Positions 7,367-16,295 of a stretch of 64,000 bases of DNA are shown in pieces; the stretch's first letter is position 1; each line of letters begins with the position of its first letter. The translations under genes and the position numbers were made by a program. Source of the DNA: Variovorax sp. UMC13 (GTDB lineage Bacteria; Pseudomonadota; Gammaproteobacteria; Burkholderiales; Burkholderiaceae_C); the NCBI RefSeq assembly GCF_014170375.1, contig NZ_LZZW01000003.1:248001-312000 (forward strand), written 5' to 3'. Below the pieces are notes generated by a model. It ran no database searches and had not been told where the DNA came from. It worked only from the letters and a program-made list of their open reading frames with translations.

Positions 7367-9060
7367 GGGTGGAGATTCTCGGAGAGCGGGGCGCCGGCGT
7401 CGGGTGCGCCGCGGAACTGCGTGCGCGCCAGCAGCACCACCGGCAGCAGGCCGGCCACCACGATGGCCAGTGCCGCGATGGCGCCTTCCTCGTAGGTGCC
7501 GCGGGCCGCTTCGGCGTAGAGCCAGGTCGCGAGGGTGTCGAAGTTGGCGGGCCGCAGCAGCAGCGTGGCGGGCAGCTCCTTCATCGCGTCGACGAAGACC
7601 AGCAGCGCGCTGGCCGCGATGGCCGGTTGCAGCAGCGGCAGGTGCACGCGGCGCAGCGTGCCGCCGGCGTTCTCGCCGAGCAGGCGCGAAGCCTGTTCGA
7701 GCGCGGGCGGGATGCGCGCCAGGCCGGATTCGATGCCGCCCACGGGCATGGCCAGGAAGCGGATCACGCAGGCGACCACCAGCACCACGCCCAGCCCCAT
7801 CAGCGGCAGCCCGGGCAGGCGAAGCCCTTCGGCCAGCTGCGCATCGAAGGCCAGCGCGGGCGTGAGCAGGCCGATGGCCAGCACCGTGCCCGGCAGCGCA
7901 TAGCCCAGCGTCGCGACCCGCGCCTGCCAGCGCGCGCGGTTGGGCATCGAGCCATGGCTGCGCGCGGTCCAGGCGACCACCAGGCCGGCCGCCACCGCGA
8001 TCACGGTCACGCCCATGGCCAGCGCCAGCGTGTTGCCCAGGCTGTGCACCAGCCCTTGCGACACGCCCTGGCCCAGCCGCAGGCGCTTGAAGCTTTCCCA
8101 CACCAGGTAGGCCGCCGGCGCGGCGAAGCCGATCAGCACCGGCAGCGCCGCGGCCGCGGTCGCGGCCCAGGCGGCGGCACCGCGCAGCGCGCGCGGCTGC
8201 ATCGCGCGCATGCGCTGCGCCGAACCGAAGCGCTGGTGGCGCCGGCCGTGACGTTCGAGCAGCACCAGCAGCACCACCACTAACAGCATCGCGCAGGCGA
8301 TCTGCGCCGCGCCCGCGAGGTCGGAGCGCGTGATCCAGGTCGTGTAGACGGACACGGTCAAGGTGTTGATGCCCAGGAATTCCGAGGCCCCGATGTCGTT
8401 GAGCGTCTCCAGCAGCGCCAGGCTCAGGCCCACCGCCAGTGCCGGCCGCGCGAGCGGCAGCGCCACGCGCCGGAAGGCGCCGAAGCGGCCTTCGCCCAGC
8501 GTGCGCGCGGCCTCCATCAGGTGGGCCGGCTGCGTCATGAACATCGCGCGCGCCGTCATGTAGACATAGGGGTAGAGCACGAAGCCCAGCACGAAGATCG
8601 CGCCGCCCATCGAGCGCAGGTCGGGCAGGCGGAACTGGCGCGGGCTGTCGTAGCCCAGCAGCCAGCGGATCGCGCCTTGCACCGGGCCGATGGGGTGCAG
8701 CAGGTCGAGGTAGGCGAAGGCCACGATGTAGGTCGGCATCGCCAGCGGCAGCAGCAGCGCCCAGTGCAGCACGCGCCGCCCGGGGAAATCGCAGCTGCTC
8801 ACAAGCCAGGCGCAGCCCGTGCCGATGACCAGCACCACCGTGCCCACCCCCGCCAGCAGCACGGCAGTGTTGAGCGCGGCCTGCGGCAGCACATAGCGCA
8901 GCAGGTGCGCCCAATGCGAAAGATCGGCGCCCAGCGCCAGCCAGGCGAGCGTGACCACCGGCGCCAGCACGCCCAGCGCCACCAGCAACGTGGCAGCCCG
9001 CCACAGCGGCCCGGCCGCGCGAAGACCTTCAGGACGACGGCCGAAACTCAAACCCAACAC
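7363..9060 (-). CDS. fbpB: Ferric iron ABC transporter permease (FbpB-like, duplicated permease domains)
   Basis: This 565-residue inner-membrane protein has two fused binding-protein-dependent permease domains. EAARTLGEGRFGAFRRVALPLARPA (first EAA loop) lies in the N-half and LEQASRLLGENAGGTLRRVH (second EAA loop) in the C-half, each flanked by several hydrophobic helices, about 12 in all. This is the usual FbpB layout. The reading frame begins at GTG 9058-9060; an in-frame ATG is not available upstream and the Shine-Dalgarno is weak, so a nearby start is possible. It lies between fbpA and fbpC on the same strand, separated from fbpA by two copies of a GC-rich repeat. Confidence 0.9.
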   Translation of the reverse strand: MLGLSFGRRPEGLRAAGPLWRAATLLVALGVLAPVVTLAWLALGADLSHWAHLLRYVLPQAALNTAVLLAGVGTVVLVIGTGCAWLVSSCDFPGRRVLHWALLLPLAMPTYIVAFAYLDLLHPIGPVQGAIRWLLGYDSPRQFRLPDLRSMGGAIFVLGFVLYPYVYMTARAMFMTQPAHLMEAARTLGEGRFGAFRRVALPLARPALAVGLSLALLETLNDIGASEFLGINTLTVSVYTTWITRSDLAGAAQIACAMLLVVVLLVLLERHGRRHQRFGSAQRMRAMQPRALRGAAAWAATAAAALPVLIGFAAPAAYLVWESFKRLRLGQGVSQGLVHSLGNTLALAMGVTVIAVAAGLVVAWTARSHGSMPNRARWQARVATLGYALPGTVLAIGLLTPALAFDAQLAEGLRLPGLPLMGLGVVLVVACVIRFLAMPVGGIESGLARIPPALEQASRLLGENAGGTLRRVHLPLLQPAIAASALLVFVDAMKELPATLLLRPANFDTLATWLYAEAARGTYEEGAIAALAIVVAGLLPVVLLARTQFRGAPDAGAPLSENLHP

Positions 9061-9092
9061 ACACCGCCCATGAACTGATTTATTGACTTATT

Positions 9093-9195
9093 CCAGGAAC
9101 ACCGTGGAACCGGCTTCGCCGGGCCACCGGTGTTGCCCCCGGAAGGGGGAAGGGCGACGCGACACGAAGTGCGCAAAGCCCCTCGGGGGAGAGCC
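9093..9195 (-). repeat. GC-rich intergenic hairpin repeat, copy 1
   Basis: One of three copies in the window. Read on the minus strand it runs from GGCTCTCCCCC through the shared core GCGCACTTCGTGTCGC to CCCCCTTCCGGGGG, GGCCCGGCGAAGCCGG and CGGTGTTCCTGG. It contains two short hairpins, CCCCC-TTCC-GGGGG and CCGGC-TTC-GCCGG. It follows copy 2 in the fbpA-fbpB gap, in the orientation of those genes. Confidence 0.85.
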
Positions 9196-9204
9196 AGTGC
9201 TTTC

Positions 9205-9287
9205 GGCTTCGCCGGGCCACTGGTGTTGCCCCCGGAGGGGGGAAGGCGGAAGCGACACGAAGTGCGCGACGCCCTCGGGGGGGAGCC
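9205..9287 (-). repeat. GC-rich intergenic hairpin repeat, copy 2
   Basis: It shares most positions with copy 1, including the core GCGCACTTCGTGTCGC and the CCCCCTCCGGGGG hairpin. On the minus strand it starts with the last base of the fbpA stop codon, so the element begins exactly at the end of the coding sequence. It could attenuate transcription between fbpA and fbpBC, which would favour extra binding protein over permease. Confidence 0.85.
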
Positions 9288-10351
9288 TATTGATCGAATC
9301 CGACCTTGTCGACCAGCGCGCTCGCCTGCTTGCGGTACTTCGCGATCTCGGTCAGCGGCAGCGGATCAACCTTCAGCTCGCCGATGGCCTGGCCGATGAT
9401 CGGGTCGAGCGCCACGCCCTTGCGCACCGGGTACTCGTAGTTGGCCTGCGCGTACAGCGACTGGGCCGATTCCGACACCAGGAACTCGAGCAGCTTGACC
9501 GCATTGGCGCGCTGCGGCGCGTTCTTCGCCACCGAGGCGCCGCTGATGTTGACGTGCGTGCCGCCGCTCTTGGCGTTGGCGAAGGTCGGGCGGATCACCT
9601 GGATCGCATCGCCCCACTTGCGCGCATCGCTGCCTTCCTTCGAGGCCTTCATCTGGCCCACGTAGTAGGAGTTGGCCAGGCCGATGTCGCAGATGCCGCC
9701 CAGAATGTCGCGCGCCACATCGCGGTCGCCGCCGGTGGCCTTGCGTGCCAGGTTGGCCTTCACGCCGCGCAGCCACTGCTCGGTCTTGGCTTCGCCGTCG
9801 TGCGCGATCAGCGAGGCGATCAGCGCGGTGTTGTAGGGGTGCTGGCCGGCGCGGATGCAGACCTTGCCCTTCCACTTGGGATCGGCCAGGTCTTCGTAGC
9901 GGAAGCTGTTGATCTTCATCGCCTTGTCGGCGTACAGCACGCGGGCGCGCATCGACAGGCCGAACCACTGGCCGTCGGCGCCGCGCAGGTTGGCCGGGAT
10001 CGCGGATTCGAGCACGGCCGACTTCACCGGCTGCGTCACGCCGCCTTCGACCAGGTCGAGCAGGTTGCCCGCATCCACCGTCATCAGCACGTCGGCCGGC
10101 GAGCGCGCGCCCTCGGCCTTGACGCGCTCGAGCAGGCCGTCCTTCACGAACACCGTATTGACCTGGATCTTGGTGGTCGCCGTGAAGGCCGACAGCAGCG
10201 GCTGGATCAGGCCGGGCTCGCGCGTGGTGTAGAGCGTGAGCGACTCGGCGGCCTGGGCCGGCAGCGCGGCTGCGGCGAGGCAGGCGATGGAAACGAGGGA
10301 GCTCAGGGCACGCAAGGGGCTGCGGCCGGTCGCGCGCAGGCGGTCGGTCAT
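9287..10351 (-). CDS. fbpA: Ferric iron ABC transporter periplasmic binding protein (FbpA-like)
   Basis: This 354-residue exported protein has a signal peptide of about 34 residues (SIACLAAAALPAQA). The mature start is AESLTLYTTREPGLIQPLL, typical of class I ferric-binding proteins. Near the C-terminus the run AQANYEYPVRKG supplies the paired tyrosines that coordinate iron in FbpA/FutA proteins, preceded by NISGASVAKNAPQ. AGGAGA precedes the ATG. It is the first gene of a minus-strand operon fbpA-fbpB-fbpC, with a Fur-box candidate 67-85 nt upstream. The partners and tyrosine pattern make iron the likely ligand. Confidence 0.92.
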   Translation of the reverse strand: MTDRLRATGRSPLRALSSLVSIACLAAAALPAQAAESLTLYTTREPGLIQPLLSAFTATTKIQVNTVFVKDGLLERVKAEGARSPADVLMTVDAGNLLDLVEGGVTQPVKSAVLESAIPANLRGADGQWFGLSMRARVLYADKAMKINSFRYEDLADPKWKGKVCIRAGQHPYNTALIASLIAHDGEAKTEQWLRGVKANLARKATGGDRDVARDILGGICDIGLANSYYVGQMKASKEGSDARKWGDAIQVIRPTFANAKSGGTHVNISGASVAKNAPQRANAVKLLEFLVSESAQSLYAQANYEYPVRKGVALDPIIGQAIGELKVDPLPLTEIAKYRKQASALVDKVGFDQ

Positions 10352-10417
10352 GAAGGGGTTCTCCTGGGTGGACGTCGAGGGGGCTGCCGGATGGCGGCCG
10401 CGGCCTCATCGGGCGGT

Positions 10418-10436
10418 GCCGATGCGAATCATTATC
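10418..10436. promoter_or_regulatory. Fur-box candidate upstream of fbpABC
   Basis: The right half AATCATTATC (10427-10436) matches the E. coli 19-bp Fur consensus at 10 of 10 positions; the left half GCCGATGCG matches at 4 of 9. It lies 67-85 nt upstream of the fbpA start in the divergent gap with the acyl-CoA ligase gene. The remaining gap (10437-10651) holds an AT-richer patch near 10535-10625 that may carry the ligase promoter; I see no other gene there. Confidence 0.65.
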
Positions 10437-10651
10437 AAGTTCACCGACCGGGAGGCCGGCGATTGGACCTACAAGGCTGCGGCCTATTCCGCCCGCAGGA
10501 GAAGGGGAAAAGGGTTTTCCCTTGGCCCATGTTCTGCATTGCAGTCCTGAACTGAGTCGATCGGCCCATTCTGCAGACTGAAGAACTGCTCGGCGGAATA
10601 AGATTCCGCAAAATCGCAGTACCTGAAGTGCGCAGCCAAGACGGAGACACC

Positions 10652-12199
10652 ATGCCAGCCCTTGCCCATTCCGGCGCCGCGCCCACGCGCCTGCACCAGC
10701 TGATCGACCCCTGGGTCGCCGCCCGGCCCGACGCCCTGGCCGTGGCCGATGCCCATGTGTCGCTCGACTACGCGCGACTGCACGCGGTGACCGTGGCCGC
10801 GGCGGCCCAGCTCCAGGCGCTGGGCGTGCGGGCCGGCGACCGGGTGCTGATCGTGGGCGAGAACTGCGCGGCCGTCGGCGTCTTCGTGCTCGCGCTGAGC
10901 CGGCTCGATGCCTGGGCCAGCGTCATCAACGCCCGGCTGTCGGCGCGCGAGGTCGACGACTTCGTGGTCCATTCGGGCGCGCGCCGCGTGCTCTACACCA
11001 CCCACGTCTCGCCCGATGCAGAGAAACATGCGCAGCGCCATGGCGCGCAACGCGTCGACTGGCAGGGCCTGGGCCCGCTGCCGGTCGGCCCGCTGGCCGA
11101 GGCGGTCGAGGCCGAGCCCTGCCATGCGGCGGCCGAGGACCAGGTCGCGGCGCTGATCTACACCTCCGGCACCTCGGGCGCGCCCAAGGGCGTGATGCTG
11201 ACCCATGCCAACCTGATGTTCGCGGCCATGGCCTCGGTCCACATCCGCCGCTTCGGGCCCGGCGACCTGATCTACAGCGCGCTGCCCATGGCCCACGTGG
11301 TGGGCCTGTCGACCCAGTTCCTGGGCTGCATGGCCAGCGGCTCGGCCGTGCTGCTCGAGCCCCGCTTCTCGCCCGCGGCCATGGCCCGGGCCTTCGCCGA
11401 CAAGGGCGTGACCGCCTTCACCGGCGTGCCCGCCATGTTCGTCAAATTGCTCGAATGGTCGCGCGACCAGGGCGTGCCGCTGGCGGCGCCCAAGCTGCGC
11501 TTCCTCTGCGTGGCGGGCTCGCCGCTCACGCCCGCGCTCAAGGCCGACGTGGAGCAGGTCTTCGGCCTGCAGCTCAACAACGGCTACGGCCTGACCGAGA
11601 CCGCGCCCACCGTGGCCCAGACCCGCATCGACGTGCGGCGCGACGACTGCGCGGTCGGCGTGCCGCTGCCGGGCGTCAAGACGCGCATCGTCGACGCCAC
11701 GGGCGCCGAGGTGCCCGATGCACAGATCGGCGAACTGTGGGTGCGCGGGCCCAACCTCATGAAGGGCTACTACCGCAACGCGGCGCAGACGCGTGCGGCG
11801 ATCAACGCCGAGGGCTGGTTCAACACCGGCGACATGGCGCGGCGCACCGACGACGGCGCGCTGCTGATCGTGGGACGCAGCAAGGAACTGATCATCCGCT
11901 CGGGCTTCAACGTCTACCCGGTCGAGGTCGAGCAGGTGCTCAACAGCCATCCGGACGTGGTGCAGTCGGCGGTGGTCGGCCGCACGGTCGAGCACAACGA
12001 GGAGGTGGTCGCCTTCATCGAGACGGTGTCGGGCACGGCCTTCGACGAGCCGGCCCTGCGCCTCTACCTGCGCGAGCGGCTCTCGCCCTACAAGCTGCCC
12101 ACCGAGATCCACTGCCTGGCGCAGCTGCCGACCACGCCCTCCGGAAAGATCCTCAAGACCGCGCTCGAGGCCATCGCGCGCCAGCAGACCGCCGCCTGA
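10652..12199 (+). CDS. AMP-forming acyl-CoA ligase (long-chain fatty-acid/aryl acid-CoA ligase family)
   Basis: A 515-residue cytoplasmic adenylating enzyme that makes an acyl-AMP and then an acyl-CoA. The P-loop motif YTSGTSGAPKGVMLTH lies near residue 170, NNGYGLTETAPTVAQ near 310, and the hinge and C-terminal motifs GRSKELIIRSGFNVYPVEVE and PTTPSGKILKTAL carry the catalytic lysine close to the end. The ATG at 10652 is chosen because GGAGACACC precedes it; the frame also opens at a GTG 8 codons upstream. The carboxylate substrate is not apparent. A nitronate monooxygenase-like gene follows 42 bp later, probably in the same transcript. Confidence 0.9.
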   Translation: MPALAHSGAAPTRLHQLIDPWVAARPDALAVADAHVSLDYARLHAVTVAAAAQLQALGVRAGDRVLIVGENCAAVGVFVLALSRLDAWASVINARLSAREVDDFVVHSGARRVLYTTHVSPDAEKHAQRHGAQRVDWQGLGPLPVGPLAEAVEAEPCHAAAEDQVAALIYTSGTSGAPKGVMLTHANLMFAAMASVHIRRFGPGDLIYSALPMAHVVGLSTQFLGCMASGSAVLLEPRFSPAAMARAFADKGVTAFTGVPAMFVKLLEWSRDQGVPLAAPKLRFLCVAGSPLTPALKADVEQVFGLQLNNGYGLTETAPTVAQTRIDVRRDDCAVGVPLPGVKTRIVDATGAEVPDAQIGELWVRGPNLMKGYYRNAAQTRAAINAEGWFNTGDMARRTDDGALLIVGRSKELIIRSGFNVYPVEVEQVLNSHPDVVQSAVVGRTVEHNEEVVAFIETVSGTAFDEPALRLYLRERLSPYKLPTEIHCLAQLPTTPSGKILKTALEAIARQQTAA

Positions 12200-12241
12200 G
12201 CGCCGCGCTTCCGTTTTTCGCAACTTCACCAGGAGCCTCGC

Positions 12242-13195
12242 ATGGCCCTTCCCGACCTCCTCAAGGACCGGCTGTCCCTGCCGCTGATCGGCTCGCCGCT
12301 GTTCATCATCTCGAACCCCGAGCTCGTGCTGGCCCAGTGCCTGGCCGGCGTGGTCGGCTCCTTCCCCGCGCTCAACGCGCGGCCCAAGGAACTGCTCGAC
12401 GAATGGCTCACGCAGATCACCGGCACGCTGGCCGCGGCCCGCGCGGCCGAGCCGCAGCGGCGCATCGCGCCCTTCGCGGTCAACCAGATCATCCATGCGT
12501 CGAACGACCGGCTCGACCACGACATGGCGCTGTGCGTGAAGCACCGGGTGCCGATCGTGATCACCAGCCTCTCGGCGCCCACCGACTACGTGGCACCGAT
12601 CCATGCCTACGGCGGCCTGGTGTTCCACGACGTGACCAATGTGCGGCATGCGAAGAAGGCGCTCGAGGCCGGCGTCGACGGCCTGATCCTGGTGTGCGCG
12701 GGCGCGGGCGGCCACGCCGGCACCATGAGCCCCTTCGCGCTGGTCAGCGAGGTGCGCCAGTTCTTCGACGGCCCGATCGCGCTCTCGGGCTCGATCACCT
12801 CCGGTGCGCACGTGGCGGCGGCGCGCGCGATGGGCGCCGACCTGGCCTATGTGGGCACGCGCTTCATCGCCACGCCCGAGGCCAATGCGCAGGAGGGCTA
12901 CAAGAAGATGATCGTCGACAGCGCCGCGGCCGAGGTCACCTACACGCCGCTGTTCACCGGCGTGCACGGCAACTACCTGGCCCGCAGCATCGCGGCCGCA
13001 GGGCTGGACCCGGCGAACCTGCCGACCGCCGACAAGACCTCGATGAACTTCGGCTCGACCCGCATCAAGCCCTGGAAGGACGTCTGGGGCGCGGGGCAGG
13101 GCGTGGGCAACATCCGCGAGGTGCTGCCGACGGCGGACCTGATCGCGCGCATGGTGCGGGAGTACCGCTCTGCGCTCAACCACATGGCGGCTTGA
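12242..13195 (+). CDS. Nitronate monooxygenase / 2-nitropropane dioxygenase-like FMN enzyme
   Basis: A 317-residue TIM-barrel flavoprotein. Family features are the N-terminal PLIGSPLFIISNPELVLAQC, the phosphate-binding GLILVCAGAGGHAGTMSPFAL near residue 145, SGSITSGAHVAAARAMGADL near 185 and the C-terminal VWGAGQGVGNIREVLPTADL. Relatives oxidise alkyl nitronates or act as NAD(P)H-dependent flavin enoyl reductases (FabK-like); sequence alone does not separate these. AGGAG lies upstream of the ATG. It follows the acyl-CoA ligase and is followed directly by a copy of the GC-rich repeat. Confidence 0.85.
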   Translation: MALPDLLKDRLSLPLIGSPLFIISNPELVLAQCLAGVVGSFPALNARPKELLDEWLTQITGTLAAARAAEPQRRIAPFAVNQIIHASNDRLDHDMALCVKHRVPIVITSLSAPTDYVAPIHAYGGLVFHDVTNVRHAKKALEAGVDGLILVCAGAGGHAGTMSPFALVSEVRQFFDGPIALSGSITSGAHVAAARAMGADLAYVGTRFIATPEANAQEGYKKMIVDSAAAEVTYTPLFTGVHGNYLARSIAAAGLDPANLPTADKTSMNFGSTRIKPWKDVWGAGQGVGNIREVLPTADLIARMVREYRSALNHMAA

Positions 13196-13198
13196 CAT

Positions 13199-13297
13199 GG
13201 TTCTCCCCCAGTCTTCGCGCACTTCGTGTCGCTTCGCCAACCCCCTTCCGGGGGCGACACCTGCGGCCCGGCAAAGCCGGTTCCGCGGTGTCCCTGG
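13199..13297 (+). repeat. GC-rich intergenic hairpin repeat, copy 3
   Basis: This plus-strand copy begins three bases after the stop of the nitronate monooxygenase-like gene. It has the shared core GCGCACTTCGTGTCGC, the hairpin CCCCCTTCCGGGGG and the end GCCGGTTCCGCGGTGTCCC. Relative to the gene before it, its orientation is the same as that of copies 1 and 2 relative to fbpA. Confidence 0.85.
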
Positions 13298-13332
13298 TCC
13301 TGAGGCATCGCGCTTCTTTCGGAGTCCATGAC

Positions 13333-14463
13333 ATGAAGGTCGGAGTACCAGCGGAGACGCTGGCCGGAGAAACACGCGTGGCGGTGACGCCGGAGACCGC
13401 GAAGAAGCTGGTGGCGCAGGGCCACGTGGTGATCGTTCAATCGGGCGCGGGCGTGGCGGCCAGCGTGACCGATGCGGCCTATGAAGCCGTCGGTGCGCGC
13501 ATCGTCGACGCGGCCGAGGCTTTTGGCGCCGAGATCGTGCTCAAGGTGCGTGCGCCGTCTGATGCCGAAGCCGCGCGGCTCAAGCCCGGGGCGGTGGTCA
13601 TCGGCATGCTCAATCCCTTCGATGCCGCGGGCCTGCAGCGCCTGGCCGCGGCCGGTGCCGTGGGCTTCGCCCTGGAAGCGGCCCCGCGCACCACGCGCGC
13701 CCAGAGCATGGACGTGCTCTCCTCCCAGGCCAACATCGCCGGCTACAAGGCCGTGATGATCGCGGCCGACCAGTACCAGCGCTTCTTCCCCATGCTCATG
13801 ACGGCGGCCGGCACGGTCAAGGCGGCGCGTGTGGTGATCCTGGGTGTCGGCGTGGCCGGCCTGCAGGCCATCGCCACGGCCAAGCGCCTGGGGGCGGTCA
13901 TCGAAGCCTCCGACGTGCGCCCCAGCGTGAAGGAACAGATCGAATCGCTGGGCGGCAAGTTCATCGAGGTGTCCTACGACACGCCCGAAGAGAAGGAAGC
14001 CGCTGTCGGCGTGGGCGGTTATGCCAAGCCCATGCCCGCGAGCTGGCTGGCGCGCCAGCAGGTCGAGGTGGCCAAGCGCGTGGCGCTGGCGGACATCGTG
14101 ATCAGCACGGCGCTGATCCCGGGCCGCGCGGCCCCGACGCTGATCACCGAAGAGATGGTCAAGTCCATGAAGCCGGGCTCGGTGATCGTGGACATCGCAG
14201 CCGGCAAGGGCGCCGATGGCGTGGGCGGCAACTGCCCGCTGTCCGAGGCCGACAAGACCGTGGTCAAGCACGGCGTGACCATTGTGGGCGAGACCAATCT
14301 GCCCGCGCGCGTGGCGGCCGATGCGTCGGCGCTGTATGCGCGCAACGTGCTGGACTTCCTCAAGCTGATTTGCCCCAAGGAGGGCGGCCTGAAGATCGAC
14401 CTCGAGGACGACATCGTGGCGGCCTGCCTGGTCACGCGCGACGGCCAAGTGACGCGCAAGTAA
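13333..14463 (+). CDS. pntAA: NAD(P) transhydrogenase subunit alpha, part 1 (NAD-binding domain I)
   Basis: This 376-residue cytoplasmic domain binds NAD(H) in the proton-translocating transhydrogenase. It opens [20 protein letters not shown], has the RQD-loop-like [20 protein letters not shown] and the nucleotide-binding [18 protein letters not shown] with [18 protein letters not shown], and continues to [17 protein letters not shown]. In E. coli this domain is fused to membrane helices in PntA; here the alpha subunit is split. pntAB follows 17 bp later and then pntB, so the three form one operon. GGAG lies about 8 nt before the ATG. Confidence 0.95.
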   Translation: MKVGVPAETLAGETRVAVTPETAKKLVAQGHVVIVQSGAGVAASVTDAAYEAVGARIVDAAEAFGAEIVLKVRAPSDAEAARLKPGAVVIGMLNPFDAAGLQRLAAAGAVGFALEAAPRTTRAQSMDVLSSQANIAGYKAVMIAADQYQRFFPMLMTAAGTVKAARVVILGVGVAGLQAIATAKRLGAVIEASDVRPSVKEQIESLGGKFIEVSYDTPEEKEAAVGVGGYAKPMPASWLARQQVEVAKRVALADIVISTALIPGRAAPTLITEEMVKSMKPGSVIVDIAAGKGADGVGGNCPLSEADKTVVKHGVTIVGETNLPARVAADASALYARNVLDFLKLICPKEGGLKIDLEDDIVAACLVTRDGQVTRK

Positions 14464-14480
14464 AAGAACAAGGAGCCGAC

Positions 14481-14810
14481 ATGGATTCCGTCAACCCGAC
14501 CGTCATCAACCTGATCATTTTCGTGCTGGCCATCTACGTGGGCTACCACGTGGTGTGGACGGTCACGCCCGCGCTGCACACGCCGCTGATGGCGGTGACC
14601 AACGCGATCTCCGCGATCGTGATCGTGGGCGCGATGCTCGCGGCCGCGCTCACCACCACGCCGCTGGGCAAGACCATGGGCGTGCTGGCCGTGGCGCTGG
14701 CCGCGGTCAACGTCTTCGGCGGCTTCCTGGTGACCCGGCGCATGCTGGAGATGTTCAGGAAGAAAGAGAAGAAGGCACCGGCTGCCAACAAGCAGGGAGA
14801 CGCAGCATGA
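14481..14810 (+). CDS. pntAB: NAD(P) transhydrogenase subunit alpha, part 2 (membrane domain)
   Basis: A 109-residue membrane protein with three to four hydrophobic helices ([52 protein letters not shown]) and a basic tail [15 protein letters not shown]. It matches the alpha2 subunit of split transhydrogenases and contributes to the proton channel. AAGGAG precedes the ATG. Its stop overlaps the pntB start in an ATGA junction, so the two are translationally coupled. Confidence 0.93.
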   Translation: MDSVNPTVINLIIFVLAIYVGYHVVWTVTPALHTPLMAVTNAISAIVIVGAMLAAALTTTPLGKTMGVLAVALAAVNVFGGFLVTRRMLEMFRKKEKKAPAANKQGDAA

Positions 14811-16243
14811 GCATGAGCCTCGTCACGCTGCTGTACCTGGTGGCCAGCGTCTGCTTCATCCAGGCCCTGAAGGGCCTGAGCCACCCCACCACGTCGATCC
14901 GCGGCAACATCTTCGGCATGACCGGCATGGCGATCGCCGTGCTGACGACCATCGCGCTGATCCATGGCCAGGCCAAGGCCCTGAACATCGACTTCGGCAC
15001 CGGCATCGCCTACGTGCTGGTGGCGCTGGTCGTGGGCGGTGGCCTGGGCGCCTACATGGCCAACAAGGTCGAGATGACCAAGATGCCCGAGCTGGTGGCC
15101 TTCATGCACAGCATGATCGGCCTGGCGGCCGTGTTCATCGCGGTCGGGGCCGTGGCCGAGCCTTGGGCCTTCGGCATCGCGGTACAGGGCACGCCCATCC
15201 CCACGGGCAACCGCCTGGAGCTGTTCCTGGGTGCGGCCATCGGCGCCATCACCTTCAGCGGCTCGGTCATCGCCTTCGGCAAGCTCTCGGGCAAGTACAA
15301 GTTCCGCCTGTTCCAGGGCGCGCCGGTGCAGTTCCAGGGCCAGCACATGCTCAACCTGGTGCTGGGCCTCGCGACCGTCGCGCTGGGCCTGGTGTTCGTC
15401 TTCACCGAGAGCTGGAGCGCCTTCTTCGCAATGCTCGCGCTGGCCTTCGTGATGGGCGTGCTGATCATCATCCCGATCGGCGGCGCGGACATGCCGGTGG
15501 TGGTGTCGATGCTCAACAGCTACTCGGGCTGGGCGGCCGCGGGCATCGGCTTCAGCCTGAACAACGCGATGCTGATCATCGCGGGCAGCCTGGTGGGCAG
15601 CTCGGGCGCGATCCTGAGCTACATCATGTGCAAGGCCATGAACCGCAGCTTCTTCAACGTGATCCTGGGCGGCTTCGGCGGCGAGGCGGTCACGGCCGGC
15701 GGCGGGGCCAAGGAGCAGCGCCCGGTCAAGAGCGGCAGCGCGGACGATGCGGCCTTCGTGCTCAGCAACGCCGAGACGGTGGTGATCGTGCCCGGCTACG
15801 GCCTGGCGGTGGCACGGGCCCAGCATGCGGTCAAGGAACTCGCGCAGAAGCTCACCGACAAGGGCATCACGGTGAAGTACGCGATCCACCCGGTAGCCGG
15901 GCGCATGCCGGGGCACATGAACGTGCTCCTGGCCGAGGCGGAGGTGCCCTACGACCAGGTGTTCGAGATGGAGGACATCAACGGCGAGTTCGGGCAGGCG
16001 GACGTGGCGATCATCCTGGGGGCGAACGACGTGGTGAACCCTGCGGCGCACACCAAGGGCAGCGCGATCTACGGCATGCCGATCCTGGAGGCCTACAAGG
16101 CCAAGACGGTGATCGTGAACAAGCGCAGCATGGCCGCGGGCTATGCGGGCCTGGACAACGAACTCTTCTACATGGACAAGACCATGATGGTCTTCGGCGA
16201 CGCCAAGAAGGTCGTGGAGGACATGGGCAAGGCGATCGAGTAG
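14807..16243 (+). CDS. pntB: NAD(P) transhydrogenase subunit beta
   Basis: A 478-residue subunit with about nine membrane helices in the first 290 residues ([20 protein letters not shown] onward, including [20 protein letters not shown]) and a C-terminal NADP(H)-binding domain [43 protein letters not shown] and [14 protein letters not shown]. The complex couples proton re-entry to reduction of NADP+ by NADH and so supplies NADPH. The start at 14807 overlaps the pntAB stop. Length and motifs are complete. Confidence 0.96.
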   Translation: MSMSLVTLLYLVASVCFIQALKGLSHPTTSIRGNIFGMTGMAIAVLTTIALIHGQAKALNIDFGTGIAYVLVALVVGGGLGAYMANKVEMTKMPELVAFMHSMIGLAAVFIAVGAVAEPWAFGIAVQGTPIPTGNRLELFLGAAIGAITFSGSVIAFGKLSGKYKFRLFQGAPVQFQGQHMLNLVLGLATVALGLVFVFTESWSAFFAMLALAFVMGVLIIIPIGGADMPVVVSMLNSYSGWAAAGIGFSLNNAMLIIAGSLVGSSGAILSYIMCKAMNRSFFNVILGGFGGEAVTAGGGAKEQRPVKSGSADDAAFVLSNAETVVIVPGYGLAVARAQHAVKELAQKLTDKGITVKYAIHPVAGRMPGHMNVLLAEAEVPYDQVFEMEDINGEFGQADVAIILGANDVVNPAAHTKGSAIYGMPILEAYKAKTVIVNKRSMAAGYAGLDNELFYMDKTMMVFGDAKKVVEDMGKAIE

Positions 16244-16295
16244 GCCGCGCAGACCGCAAAGGCCGATCCACATCAGCACAACGAAGGAGCTGGAC

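Noticed and set aside
6695..9004. Apparent 769-residue fusion upstream of the FbpC domain
   Set aside because: The part before 7366 is an off-frame shadow of fbpB. FbpC starts at the ATG overlapping the fbpB stop.
9083..10555. Plus-strand open frame with two near-identical peptide repeats
   Set aside because: The repeats come from the two GC-rich hairpin elements, and the rest is antisense to fbpA.
11455..14463. A 1,002-codon frame that appears to fuse the ligase/nitronate region to pntAA
   Set aside because: Its first part is an off-frame shadow of the ligase and nitronate monooxygenase genes. The pntAA protein begins at 13333 with its own ribosome site and normal N-terminus.
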